In this document: one piece after another, positions 46,388-56,756 of the stretch | How positions within the stretch are numbered: the stretch's first letter is position 1 | How the letters are laid out: the number at the start of each line of letters is the position of its first letter | Assembly (NCBI RefSeq): GCF_026967985.1 | Contig: NZ_JAPVBJ010000010.1 | Span: 62,001 to 126,000 of the forward strand | Direction of reading: 5' to 3' | DNA from: Modestobacter sp. VKM Ac-2984 | GTDB lineage: Bacteria; Actinomycetota; Actinomycetes; Mycobacteriales; Geodermatophilaceae | Length of the DNA stretch: 64,000 nt | Notes under the pieces: generated by a model | Databases searched by the model: none | What the model was told of the DNA's origin: nothing | The model's input: only the letters and a program-made list of their open reading frames with translations | Program-made: the position numbers and the translations under genes

Positions 46388-47095
46388 ATGAACGACCTCT
46401 CGCAGCCCGTGCTGGTCGCCTGCGCCCACGGCACCCGCAACCCCACCGGTCGGCGGCTGATCGGGCAGCTCGCACTCGCCGCCCGCGCGCTGCGGCCCGG
46501 GCTCACCACCACGGCCGCCTTCGTCGACGTGCAGCCGCCCACCGTCGTCGACGTCGTCCGCGGGCTGGGCGAGTCGGCCACCCCGGCCGTCGTCGTCCCG
46601 CTGCTGCTGTCCGGCGGCTACCACGTGCACGTCGACATCGCCGGTGCCGTCGCCGACCACCCGTCGGCGGTGGCCGCCCGGCCGCTGGGGCCCGACGCCC
46701 GGCTGGTGGGCGTGCTCACCGACCGGCTGGTCGCCGCCGGTGCGGACCGTGACGACCCGGCCACCGCGATCGTGCTGGCCGCCGCCGGCTCCAGCGACAA
46801 GCGCTCGGTGCAGGACGTCGAGGACACCGCCGCGCTGCTCCAGCGCGACTGGGTCGGCCCGGTCACCACCGGCTACGGATCGGCCGCCCGGCCCACCGTG
46901 CCCGACGCGGTCGCCGCCGCACGGGAGGCGGGCGCCCAGCGGGTGGTGGTCGCCGCCTACCTGCTCGCGCCCGGGCACTTCCACGACAAGCTCCAGGGGG
47001 CCGGCGCCGATTGCGTCACGGCGCCATTGCTGCCCGACGAGCGGATCGCCGCCGTCCTGCTCGACCGGTACGACGCGGCCCTCACCCCCGCCTGA
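46388..47095 (+). CDS. Sirohydrochlorin chelatase-like (CbiX) protein
   Basis: A 235-residue protein of the CbiX/SirB class, with two repeated halves. The first half has VACAHGTRNP and LLLSGGYHVHVDI; the second has AAAGSSDKRSVQDV and VAAYLLAPGHFHDKL. The histidines in AHGT and in GYHVH/GHFH are the metal-handling positions. Such enzymes insert iron or cobalt into sirohydrochlorin on the way to siroheme or cobalamin. No siroheme or cobalamin neighbour is present in the window. ATG with AGGAGGCAGCC upstream. Confidence 0.85.
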   Translation: MNDLSQPVLVACAHGTRNPTGRRLIGQLALAARALRPGLTTTAAFVDVQPPTVVDVVRGLGESATPAVVVPLLLSGGYHVHVDIAGAVADHPSAVAARPLGPDARLVGVLTDRLVAAGADRDDPATAIVLAAAGSSDKRSVQDVEDTAALLQRDWVGPVTTGYGSAARPTVPDAVAAAREAGAQRVVVAAYLLAPGHFHDKLQGAGADCVTAPLLPDERIAAVLLDRYDAALTPA

Positions 47096-47102
47096 CCCGG
47101 CG

Positions 47103-47489
47103 TCACTGCAGGGCGAGCACCAGGCAGACGACGGTCAGCGCCAGCGCCACCGGCGTCATCACCAGGCGCTCCGGGACGCTGCGCGAGACGCCGTTCATCA
47201 GCACCCCGACGGCGAAGTACGCCGTCAGCACCCAGATGGCCACGTCGGCCACGCCGCGCGGCAGGACGTCCAGCGCTCCGGCCACCTGCAGCAGCAGCGC
47301 GGCGACGAGCCCGTAGACCACGATCGACACCGCGCTGCCGATCCGGAGGCCCGTCGGCAGAACGACGTGCTGACCGCCCCAGGCGAACCGGCCCAGTGGG
47401 GCGCCGGCGATCAGCGACACCTGGAAGACGGCCAGGCCGCCGAGCAACGCGACGCCGACGACGGCAGCGACCATGATCACCCGGCGCAC
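47103..47489 (-). CDS. Small membrane protein of unknown function
   Basis: A 128-residue protein with four hydrophobic segments (about 5-22, 52-70, 80-98, 108-126) and a short loop between them; polar loops contain WGGQHVV and MNGVSRSVPERLV. I do not recognise a family with confidence. GTG at 47489 gives a basic MRR start before the first membrane helix; ATG at 47474 is an alternative. It faces the chelatase gene, 7 bases apart at the stops. Confidence 0.6.
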   Translation of the reverse strand: MRRVIMVAAVVGVALLGGLAVFQVSLIAGAPLGRFAWGGQHVVLPTGLRIGSAVSIVVYGLVAALLLQVAGALDVLPRGVADVAIWVLTAYFAVGVLMNGVSRSVPERLVMTPVALALTVVCLVLALQ

Positions 47490-47531
47490 GCTACCGACCC
47501 GAGACGATCTCCCACGGCTTCGGCCACCCCG

Positions 47532-47569
47532 TCAGGGGCCAAAGTCGCGATCTTGGCCCTTCAGGGGCC
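47532..47569 (-). terminator. Palindromic element after the rhodanese gene
   Basis: A 24-base imperfect palindrome at 47536-47559 (arms GGGCCAAAG and TCTTGGCCC around TCGCGA) lies 2 bases past the rhodanese stop codon. It is flanked by a direct repeat TCAGGGGCC at 47532-47540 and 47561-47569. It could act as the terminator of the rhodanese operon; a dispersed intergenic repeat is another possibility. Confidence 0.5.
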
Positions 47570-48385
47570 GGTGGCGACCGGGCGATCCGGGTCGTTCGAC
47601 CACTGCGACCAGGAGCCGGGCCACAGGGCGGCCTCGACGCCGGCCTCGGCGAGCGCGGCCACCTGGTGTGCCGCGGTGACGCCGGAGCCGCAGTAGACGC
47701 CCACCGTCGCCCCCGGCCGGACGCCCAGCGCGGCGAACCGGTCGGTCAGTACAGCCGCTGTAGCGAACGATCCGTCGGGGTCGAGGTTCTCCGTGGTGGG
47801 TGCGCTGACCGCCCCCGGCACGTGGCCGGCCCGCGGGTCGACCGGCTCGACCTCGCCGCGGTACCGCTCGCCGGCCCGGGCGTCCAGCAGCACTCCACCG
47901 GCCATGGGCAGGGCAGCCGCCTCGTCAGCGGTCAGCACGGGCATCCCGCCGCCGGTCAGCACCACGTCGCCGGGATCGCGGACGACGTCGCCGCGCTCGA
48001 GCTCACCCCCGGCCGCGGTCCAGGCGGTGAGCCCACCATCGAGGATCGTGACCTCGGTCAGCCCGCCCCAGCGGAGCAGCCACCAGGCCCGGGCCGCCGC
48101 CAGGCCACCGGTCGCGTCGTAGACGACCACCCGCGAGCCGGTGGAGACGCCCCACCGCCGGGCAGCTGCTTGCAGTGCCTGTACCGACGGGAGCGGATGG
48201 CGACCGGCCGCCGATGAGGCGCCCTCGGCGAGCTCGGTCGGCAAGTCGACGAAGACGGCGCCCGGCAGGTGGCCGGCCAGGTACTGATCCCGGCCGTCGG
48301 ACCTCCCGAGCGCCCAGCGGACGTCGAGCAGGACGACGTCCGCGGTGCGGCCGAGCAGCTGCGCCGCCGCGGTCAGCACGGTCAC
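47561..48385 (-). CDS. sseA: Sulfurtransferase (3-mercaptopyruvate/thiosulfate type)
   Basis: A 274-residue protein with two rhodanese domains. The C-terminal active loop is YCGSGVTA, with the persulfide-forming Cys; this CGSGVT form is that of 3-mercaptopyruvate sulfurtransferases (thiosulfate enzymes have CRxGxT). The N-terminal domain has LDVRWALG and AGHLPGAVFVDLPTELAE but no active-site Cys. It handles sulfane sulfur transfer to cyanide or thiols. GTG start in a GTGA overlap with the SnoaL-like gene. Confidence 0.88.
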   Translation of the reverse strand: MTVLTAAAQLLGRTADVVLLDVRWALGRSDGRDQYLAGHLPGAVFVDLPTELAEGASSAAGRHPLPSVQALQAAARRWGVSTGSRVVVYDATGGLAAARAWWLLRWGGLTEVTILDGGLTAWTAAGGELERGDVVRDPGDVVLTGGGMPVLTADEAAALPMAGGVLLDARAGERYRGEVEPVDPRAGHVPGAVSAPTTENLDPDGSFATAAVLTDRFAALGVRPGATVGVYCGSGVTAAHQVAALAEAGVEAALWPGSWSQWSNDPDRPVATGP

Positions 48386-48849
48386 CGCGCGACCTCGTGC
48401 CGCGCTGCCTCCAGTTCCGCGGTCAGCGCGGTGAGCGCGTCGGCCCGGCCGCCGTAACGGGCCGGGGTGCTCTGCAGCAGGGCGATCTTCCACCGTCCCG
48501 CCTCCTCGACCGCGGTGAGCGCGTGGACCATGTGCAGCGCCGGATCGACGGCGTCCTTGCCGGGGGGCACCATCCCGGCCACCGCGTGCAGCACCACGAC
48601 GCGGTCGGTCAGCTTGCGCACCGAGCGCACGACGCCGACGAAGGTGGGGGTGGCGTGCTCGGTGAACATCCGGCGCATGTCGGCGGCGATGCTGAGCCGG
48701 CCGCTGCGCAGGGTGCCGTCGAGGTCGATGACCTCGCCGTCGTCGGCGAAGACCGAGGACACCGTGACGCCGCTGCGCTGGTTCCATCCCGCCAGGTACC
48801 GCGCGTACAGCGCCCGGATCTGGGTGTCCTGCGGATGACCTGCGCTCAA
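48382..48849 (-). CDS. SnoaL/DUF4440-like (SgcJ/EcaC) protein
   Basis: A 155-residue alpha+beta barrel protein of the NTF2-like superfamily. Features: IRALYARYLAGWNQRSG, VFADDGEVIDLDG, MFTEHATPTFVGVV and a C-terminal beta region MVHALTAVEEAGRWKIALLQSTPAR. The family covers many small enzymes and binding proteins; the substrate is not evident. It overlaps the rhodanese gene by 4 bases and probably shares its transcript. Confidence 0.75.
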   Translation of the reverse strand: MSAGHPQDTQIRALYARYLAGWNQRSGVTVSSVFADDGEVIDLDGTLRSGRLSIAADMRRMFTEHATPTFVGVVRSVRKLTDRVVVLHAVAGMVPPGKDAVDPALHMVHALTAVEEAGRWKIALLQSTPARYGGRADALTALTAELEAARHEVAR

Positions 48850-48964
48850 GGGAGTGCTCCTGCGGGTGGTACGAGTGGGTCGAGAGTGACCGTAGTGTGC
48901 CCGCCCCGCCGGGGCCGACCCCGTGCCCTCGAGCCGCGGTCCGACCTCGGTCCGGATGGGCCGC

Positions 48965-49240
48965 TCAGAAGGCGGCGAGGGGTTCGGCCACGAACCCGCC
49001 GTCCCGCTGCGACACGTGCCAGACCCGGACGTCCTTGCCGCCGATCTCGTCCTTCTCGTGGAAGCGGACCCGATCGTCGAGCCGCACCCCGTGGCCGCGG
49101 ACCAGCAGCGGCCCGCCGCTGTCGACGGTGAACTCGGCGTCCCCGAGGAAGAGCTCCAGGGACGGGACGTCGCCGGCCGGCGGCACGGTCACCGGGCACG
49201 GCCGGCCGGAGGCGACGGATGGCGGCGGCTGGATGGTCAT
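48965..49240 (-). CDS. Small hypothetical protein
   Basis: A 91-residue protein with no family I recognise. It begins MTIQPPPSVASG and carries LELFLGDAEFTVDSGGPLLVRGHGVRLDDRV, a beta-rich core with a GHGV turn. No signal or membrane segment. It stands alone between the SnoaL-like and ABC exporter genes, on their strand. Coding statistics look normal but confidence is limited. Confidence 0.5.
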   Translation of the reverse strand: MTIQPPPSVASGRPCPVTVPPAGDVPSLELFLGDAEFTVDSGGPLLVRGHGVRLDDRVRFHEKDEIGGKDVRVWHVSQRDGGFVAEPLAAF

Positions 49241-49371
49241 GGTGGGCCTCCCACGGCTCGGGTGACGGGCGCCGTCGGGGGGAACGTGCCACGGGCGGGA
49301 CGAGTGCGCAGTCCCCGCCGGCCGTCACCGGCACGGCCACCACAGTGCGTACGCCGCCCCGGACGCACCGC

Positions 49372-51267
49372 TCATCCGACCTGGACGGCCCGGTCCTCCC
49401 CGGCCGGGGCGAACTGGGTGCGGTAGAGGTCTGCGTAGTGGCCGCCGGCGGCCAGCAGCTCTTCGTGCGTCCCGCGCTCGACGATCCGGCCGTCGTCGAC
49501 CACCAGGATCTGGTCGGCGCCGCGGATGGTGGACAGCCGGTGCGCGATCACCAGGGAGGTGCGCCCGGCCAGCGCCGCGTCGAGCGCGTGCTGCACGGCC
49601 ACCTCGGACTCGCTGTCCAGGTGGGCGGTCGCCTCGTCGAGGATCACGATGCCCGGCGCCTTCAGCAGCACCCGCGCGATCGCCAGCCGCTGCTTCTCCC
49701 CGCCGGACATCCGGTGGCCGCGGTCGCCGACCACGGTGTCCAGCCCGTCGGGCAGGGAGTGCACCAGGGCGGCGATCCGGGCGCCGGTGAGCGCCGACCA
49801 CAGCTCGTCCTCGGTGGCGTCGGGCTTCGCGTACCGGAGGTTGGCCCGGATGGTGTCGTGGAACAGGTGGGCGTCCTGGCTGACCACGCCGATCGCGTCG
49901 CGCAGCGAGGCGGTGGTGGCCTGCCGGACGTCGACCCCGCCGACCCGCACGGCGCCCTCGGTGACGTCGTAGAGGCGGGACACCAGCGCGGCCATCGTCG
50001 ACTTCCCCGCGCCGGAGGTGCCGACCAGGGCGACCAGCTGACCCGGTTCGGCCCGGAAGGAGATGTCGTGCAGCACCTCGGCCGGCAGCCCGTGCTCGGG
50101 GACGGCGACGTCCTCCAGCGACGCCAGCGACACCTCCGCCGCCGACGGGTAGCGGAAGGAGACCGACTCGAACTCCAGGGACCGGTCGTCGGCCGGGACC
50201 GGCACCGCGTCGGGGGCCTCGGCGATCATCGGGGCCAGGTCCAGCACCTCGAACACCCGGTCGAAGCTGACCAGCGCGCTCATCACGTCGACCCGGACGT
50301 TGGCCAGCGCCGTCAGCGGCCCGTAGAGCCGCGCGAGCAGCAGCGCCAGGGCGACGACGTCACCGGCGGACAGCTGCCCGGTGAACGCCAGCCAGCCACC
50401 CAGCCCGTAGACCAGGGCGGTGGCCAGCGCGGCGACCAGGGTGAGGGCGGTGAAGAAGGTGCGGCCGTACATCGCCGACAGCACGCCGATGTCGCGCACC
50501 CGGGACGCCCGGCCGCGGAAGGAGTCCGCCTCGACCTCGGGCCGGCCGAACAGCTTGACCAGCAGCGCCCCGGCGACGTTGAACCGCTCGGTCATCGTCG
50601 CGTTCATCGAGGCGTTGAGCCCGTAGGACTCCCGGGTGATCGTCTGCAGCTTCTTGCCGATCCGCTGGGCCGGCACCACGAACAGCGGCACCATCACGAT
50701 CGACAGCAGGGTGATCCGCCAGGAGAGGCTCAACATGACCCCGGCGGTCAGCACCAGGGCGATCACGTTGGAGACGACCCCGGACAGCGTGGAGGTGAAG
50801 GCCCGCTGCGCGCCGATGACGTCGTTGTTCAGCCGGCTGACCAGCGCGCCGGTCTGGGTGCGGGTGAAGAAGGCCACCGGCATCCGCTGCACGTGCTCGA
50901 ACACCCGGGTGCGCAGGTCGTAGATGACGCCCTCGCCGATCCGGGCGGAGTACCACCGCTGGACCAGCGAGCTCCCGGCGTCGAGCACGGCGAGCCCGGC
51001 GATGAACAGCGCGATCCGGACGATGTCGCCGGCCGTGCCGGTCAGGTTGGCGATCCGGTTGACGATGTCGCCGGCCAGCAGCGGGGTGACCACCCCGATC
51101 ACCGCGGAGAAGACGACCAGCGCCAGGAAGCCGATGAGCTCGCGCCGATAGGGACCGGCGATGCTCAGGATCCGGCGCACCGTGCCCTTGGGGACGCCGC
51201 GGGACGTGACCGACCTGTCGGTGCTGAACGACCGCATCGCCGCCATGGACGTCATCGGTGAGCTCAC
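49372..51267 (-). CDS. ABC exporter, membrane-ATPase half-transporter
   Basis: A 631-residue half-transporter: six membrane helices in residues about 40-335, then an ATPase domain with Walker A VGTSGAGKST, Q-loop VVSQDAHLF, signature MSGGEKQRLAIAR, Walker B VILDEATAHLD and H-loop VIAHRLST. It is of the MsbA/multidrug type (type IV exporter) and would work as a homodimer to pump lipids, peptides or drugs outward. It stands alone; 73 bases separate it from the enoyl-CoA hydratase gene. Confidence 0.92.
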   Translation of the reverse strand: MSSPMTSMAAMRSFSTDRSVTSRGVPKGTVRRILSIAGPYRRELIGFLALVVFSAVIGVVTPLLAGDIVNRIANLTGTAGDIVRIALFIAGLAVLDAGSSLVQRWYSARIGEGVIYDLRTRVFEHVQRMPVAFFTRTQTGALVSRLNNDVIGAQRAFTSTLSGVVSNVIALVLTAGVMLSLSWRITLLSIVMVPLFVVPAQRIGKKLQTITRESYGLNASMNATMTERFNVAGALLVKLFGRPEVEADSFRGRASRVRDIGVLSAMYGRTFFTALTLVAALATALVYGLGGWLAFTGQLSAGDVVALALLLARLYGPLTALANVRVDVMSALVSFDRVFEVLDLAPMIAEAPDAVPVPADDRSLEFESVSFRYPSAAEVSLASLEDVAVPEHGLPAEVLHDISFRAEPGQLVALVGTSGAGKSTMAALVSRLYDVTEGAVRVGGVDVRQATTASLRDAIGVVSQDAHLFHDTIRANLRYAKPDATEDELWSALTGARIAALVHSLPDGLDTVVGDRGHRMSGGEKQRLAIARVLLKAPGIVILDEATAHLDSESEVAVQHALDAALAGRTSLVIAHRLSTIRGADQILVVDDGRIVERGTHEELLAAGGHYADLYRTQFAPAGEDRAVQVG

Positions 51268-51340
51268 GACACGCCCCCTGCTGCTGGATCTGGCTGACCA
51301 CCGGGCCGAACAGCGGCGGCGGTCGTCCTGTTCCGCCCGG

Positions 51341-52114
51341 TCAGTCCCGTCCGGCCAGCGTGCGCAGCCGGCGCACCTGGGCGGCCCGCTCGGCGGCGTC
51401 CTGCTCCTCGGGGCCGTTGCGGACGGCGGAGCGGACCAGCGCCAGCGTCTCGCGGGCAGCGCCCACGTCCGGCCCGAGCAGGGCGGCGGTCAGGTCGGCG
51501 ACCGCTGCGTCGAGCTCCGCGGTCGGGACGGCGACGTTGGCCAGCCCGGTGGTCACGGCCTCCGCGGCACCGACCGCCCGGCCGGTCAGGCAGATCTCCA
51601 GGGCGCGGCTGTAGCCGACCAGCTCGACCAGCGTGCTGGTGCCGGTGAGGTCGGGCACCAGCCCCAGGCCCGCCTCGGGCAGCCGCAGCTGGGCGTCCTC
51701 GGTGAACACCCGCAGGTCGCAGGCGAGCGCCAGCTGGGCGCCGGCGCCGATGGCGTGCCCCCGCACCGCCGCGACCGAGACGACACCGGGCGAGCGCAGC
51801 CAGCGGAACGCCGCCTGGTAGCCCCGGATCCGCTCCTGGGCCGCCTCGGTGGGCAGGGAGCCCAGCTCGGCCAGCCCGCCGGGCACGCCGGGGTCGGCGC
51901 TGAAGAGCGTGCGGTCCAGGCCGGCGGAGAACGCCCGGCCCGCCCCGCGGACGACGACCACGCGCACGTCGTCGTCCAGGGACTCCCCGACGGCGCGCAG
52001 CGCCGCCCACGTGGCCGGGGTCTGCGCGTTGAGCTGGTCGGCCCGGTCGAGGGTCACGGTGAGGACGGCGCCCTCGCGCGCCGTCCTCACCCAGCCGTCG
52101 GGCTCACCGCTCAC
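51341..52114 (-). CDS. Enoyl-CoA hydratase/isomerase family protein
   Basis: A 257-residue crotonase-fold protein. The oxyanion-hole segments are AFSAGLD and AVRGHAIGAGAQLALACDLRV; the catalytic Glu positions are in LRLPEAGLGLVPD. It hydrates or isomerises enoyl-CoA esters, fatty-acid or amino-acid derived. GTG start in a GTGA overlap with the small HTH gene, so these two share a transcript, though a functional link is not known. Confidence 0.88.
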   Translation of the reverse strand: MSGEPDGWVRTAREGAVLTVTLDRADQLNAQTPATWAALRAVGESLDDDVRVVVVRGAGRAFSAGLDRTLFSADPGVPGGLAELGSLPTEAAQERIRGYQAAFRWLRSPGVVSVAAVRGHAIGAGAQLALACDLRVFTEDAQLRLPEAGLGLVPDLTGTSTLVELVGYSRALEICLTGRAVGAAEAVTTGLANVAVPTAELDAAVADLTAALLGPDVGAARETLALVRSAVRNGPEEQDAAERAAQVRRLRTLAGRD

Positions 52115-52341
52115 GCAGACTTCTTGGCGTTCCGGTTCGCCCCGCCCCGGCCCCGGAGCGTGGCGCCCGACTCCGACAGCAGACGGTGCACGAAGCCGTA
52201 GGAGCGGTTGGTGGACGTCGCCAGCGAGCGGATGCTCTCGCCGCTGTCGTACCGCTCCCGGAGCTCGCCGGCCAGCGACGTCCGGTCGTCCCCGGTGATC
52301 CTCTTGCCCTTGCTCAGGTCCGCAGTGCTCGAGTCGGCCAT
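52111..52341 (-). CDS. Conserved actinobacterial small HTH protein
   Basis: A 76-residue basic protein: after MADSSTADLSKGKRITG comes an HTH, LAGELRERYDSGESIRSLA, RSYGFVHRLLSESG, and a basic GRGGANRNAKK tail. Very similar short proteins are present in most Streptomyces-type actinobacteria as single genes; they are presumed DNA-binding but their role is unknown to me. ATG at 52341. Confidence 0.8.
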   Translation of the reverse strand: MADSSTADLSKGKRITGDDRTSLAGELRERYDSGESIRSLATSTNRSYGFVHRLLSESGATLRGRGGANRNAKKSA

Positions 52342-52527
52342 GACTCCCCTCCGTGTCAGGGGTGCTGCCGGCTCGCGCCGACACCTCCCGCTGATCCCCC
52401 GGCGCCGATGTCCCGGTGACCTCGGCGTCCCACTGGCCATGATCACCCAGGCGGGGAGGGTCGGCCACCGCAACAAGACCGCGCACCGCCGAACCGGAGG
52501 TCAGCGCGGAGCGACCCGGTACAGCCG

Positions 52528-54138
<1,611 letters not shown>

Positions 54139-54282
54139 GGTAGGCGCTCGCCCGCCATCAGCCGACCCCTTTCCCGGGTGACCTCCACGTCACCTGCCTC
54201 CTCGCCCCGCAGGTCGTCGACGCCGCCCGTAGCGTGACCGGCGGCAGCCGCACGCAGCCCGTCACCGGGGAGGAGGCCCACC

Positions 54283-56208
54283 GTGCCCACGCCGGAGGTC
54301 GAGTACCCGCCCCCGCTGGAGCAGCGCGTCCCGCCGCCCTCCGGGCCGGCGGACCCCGACGACGGACAGCCCGACCCGGGTCCCACCGACCCCGATGACA
54401 CGGGCCGGGACGACACCGGCCAGGACGACGCCGGCCTGGCCGACGCCGAGCCCAGCGACATCGAGCCCCAGCAGGTGCTGCTCGGCGCCGGCGTGGTGGC
54501 GGTGGTCGCCGCCGGTGCCGCCTCGCTCACCGACGCCGGCTCGGTCCCCGGGCTGCTCGTGGTCACCCTGCTCACCGTCGCCGCGACCCTGGGATCGCTG
54601 CGGGCAGGGCACCGCGGGCTGGGCAGCAGCGAGGAGGCGTTCGCCTCCGCCGCGGTGGTGCTCGCCGCCGTGGCCGCATGGTCGGCCGGGGACGGCCCCG
54701 GGGGCCCGACCGCGATCCTGCTGTCCCTGCTCGCCGCGGTGTTCGCCGTCCTCGGGCTGATCGCCCGGACGGCGGTGACCTGGCCGATCGCCGCCTGGGG
54801 AGCGGTGCAGGCCGCGGTGCTGAGCGGGCTGACCGGCTCCGGGCTGTCGCTGGCTCCGCACGCCACCGCCGTGCTGGCCACCGCCGTCGCCGGGCTCCTG
54901 ATCACGCTGGCGGTCCGCCGGGCCGTCGCCGTGGTCACCCTGGTCAGCGCCGCCGCCTGGTGGGTGACCGGGGTGGTGGAGGGCGCCGCCCAGGTGTGGA
55001 CCACGGAGTCGGTCGTCGCCGCCCTGGCGCCCTCGACGCTGATGCTGCTGGCGGCCGGCGCGCTGCTCGCGCTGGGCGGCCGAGCGGACCTGCGGCCCCT
55101 GCTCGGTCCCCCGGCGGCGGTGCCGGTGCTCGCCGGGATGGCGACCGGGGCCGCCCTCGCCGGGCTGCTGCAGGCGGCGGGACTGGCCGGGGTGCTGGCC
55201 AGTGGGTACCTGGGCGTGGCGCTCGCGACGGCGGTCGGTGCGGTGGCCTCCTCGGGACGGTCCGGCCTGCTCCGCCCGTCGGGCCTCGCCGCCGCCGCGG
55301 TGCTCACCGGGCTGGCCGTCGTCCAGCTGCTCGGATCGGGGCACTGGTCGGCGCTGGCCGGCCTCGTCGCGGTCGCCGCCGTCCCCGCGGTGGTGGTCGC
55401 CGCCCGGCGGCCCGGTGAGCGCCACTGGGCGCTGCCGGTCGTGGTGGGCTGCCTGGCCGCTGCCGTGCTGCTGACCGCGGCCGACGGCAGCCTCGGGTCC
55501 GCGCGGGCCGGCCAGCTGCTCGTGCTGCTGAGCCTGCTCACCCTCGCGGGCGCGACCGCGCTGCGCGGGCAGCGCCCAGAGCTGCCGTTGACCTGGGCGG
55601 CCGCGGTGGTCGCCGCCCTCGGGCTGGGGCACCTGGCCCGCACCGGGCACCTGACCGGCCTGGCCGTCGGGCTGGCCGTGGTCGGCGCGGGCTTCATCGC
55701 CTCCGGCACGGTCACCGACCGGGCGCGGGTCCGGGCCGGTGGGTGCACCGTGCTCGTCCTGGCGGCCTGGCTGGCTGCGGGCGCCGCCGGCATCGGCGTG
55801 CCGGAGGCGTACACGCTGCCGGCCGCGACGGTGCTGTGGCTGTACTCAGGACGACGGCTGGCCACCGGCTCGTCCTGGCGGACCTGGGGCCCGGGCCTGC
55901 TGGTGGCCTTCGTCCCGTCGGTCTGGCTGGCGGCCGTCGAGCCGGACCTGCTGCGACTGGTGCTGGTCGTCCTCGCCGCCACCCTCACCGCAACCGCGGG
56001 CAGCCACTGGCAGGTGCAGGCCCCGCTCGTGGTGGGCGCCGCGTCACTGACCGCGGTGGCCCTCGGGCGGCTGGTCGTCCACCTGCCGCTGACCGGCCTG
56101 CTCGCCGTCGGGGCAGCCGGCGCCGTCATGCTCGCCGCGGGGGCGGCCTACGAGGAGCGGCGGACGCGAGCCCGCGCAGCCCTCGCCCGCGTCGCCGACC
56201 TGCGCTGA
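54283..56208 (+). CDS. Large SCO7613-like membrane protein
   Basis: A 641-residue protein: an acidic, Pro/Asp/Thr-rich head of about 65 residues, then about 18 hydrophobic segments made largely of Ala/Val/Leu/Gly. I see no catalytic motif. It resembles the SCO7613 C-terminal-domain membrane proteins found across actinobacteria, whose function is unknown. GTG start with GGGAGGAGGCC 8 bases upstream. Divergent from the ABC-F gene across 144 bases. Confidence 0.7.
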   Translation: MPTPEVEYPPPLEQRVPPPSGPADPDDGQPDPGPTDPDDTGRDDTGQDDAGLADAEPSDIEPQQVLLGAGVVAVVAAGAASLTDAGSVPGLLVVTLLTVAATLGSLRAGHRGLGSSEEAFASAAVVLAAVAAWSAGDGPGGPTAILLSLLAAVFAVLGLIARTAVTWPIAAWGAVQAAVLSGLTGSGLSLAPHATAVLATAVAGLLITLAVRRAVAVVTLVSAAAWWVTGVVEGAAQVWTTESVVAALAPSTLMLLAAGALLALGGRADLRPLLGPPAAVPVLAGMATGAALAGLLQAAGLAGVLASGYLGVALATAVGAVASSGRSGLLRPSGLAAAAVLTGLAVVQLLGSGHWSALAGLVAVAAVPAVVVAARRPGERHWALPVVVGCLAAAVLLTAADGSLGSARAGQLLVLLSLLTLAGATALRGQRPELPLTWAAAVVAALGLGHLARTGHLTGLAVGLAVVGAGFIASGTVTDRARVRAGGCTVLVLAAWLAAGAAGIGVPEAYTLPAATVLWLYSGRRLATGSSWRTWGPGLLVAFVPSVWLAAVEPDLLRLVLVVLAATLTATAGSHWQVQAPLVVGAASLTAVALGRLVVHLPLTGLLAVGAAGAVMLAAGAAYEERRTRARAALARVADLR

Positions 56209-56290
56209 CACCGGTCGTTACAGCGACTGCAGCCCCTGTCACGCGGCGCCCGCCACGCATCCAGCCCGGCTGGTGGGCCACCCTGGGCCG

Positions 56291-56749
56291 ATGCACCTGA
56301 CCCGGTCGCGGCGACAGACCTGCGCCGGCGCCCTGGCCGTGTCCCTGGCGATCGGCGCCGGGGCCTGCGGAGAGCCGTCCTCGCCGTTCCTCGGCCCCTG
56401 GGAGGACGTCGACGGAACGCTCGGCCAGGAGGTGCTGACCGTGTACCGCGGGGAGGAGCACTGCGACCTGGAGGCGGCACTGTTCCTGCACCTCGCCGGG
56501 CCACCGGGCACGGGTGAGTGGCGCCAGTTCGTCCGGGACCCCGAGGGGGTCGTCTCCCCCACCCTCTCCGCTGCCTTCGACGGGGACGCGAGGCTGCCCG
56601 CCGACGCCGCCCCGACCGGGTACCGGACCGAGTCCGGGGTCCAGCTGTGGCTGCCGTCCGGAGACGCGCCGCGGCAGGTCTTCCTCGTGACCGCGCCCGA
56701 CGACGTCGAGGCGTGGCCGCTGGCGAGCCCGTCCGTGGGCTGCGACTGA
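56291..56749 (+). CDS. Putative secreted lipoprotein, hypothetical
   Basis: A 152-residue protein with a lipoprotein signal: SRRQTCAGALAVSLAIGAGAC, lipobox GAGAC, then a beta-rich body (LGPWEDVDGTL, VYRGEEHCDLEAALFLHLAG, DPEGVV, VFLVTAPDDVEAWPL). ATG at 56291 is preferred over 56273 because it starts the signal peptide directly. No known family. Convergent with the GNAT gene, 7 bases apart. Confidence 0.6.
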   Translation: MHLTRSRRQTCAGALAVSLAIGAGACGEPSSPFLGPWEDVDGTLGQEVLTVYRGEEHCDLEAALFLHLAGPPGTGEWRQFVRDPEGVVSPTLSAAFDGDARLPADAAPTGYRTESGVQLWLPSGDAPRQVFLVTAPDDVEAWPLASPSVGCD

Positions 56750-56756
56750 CCCGCGG

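Noticed and set aside
49325-51301. Long arginine/proline-rich open frames opposite the ABC exporter and many other genes
   Set aside because: Typical shadow frames of very GC-rich genes; composition (Arg/Pro/Gly-rich, no motifs) is not that of real proteins.
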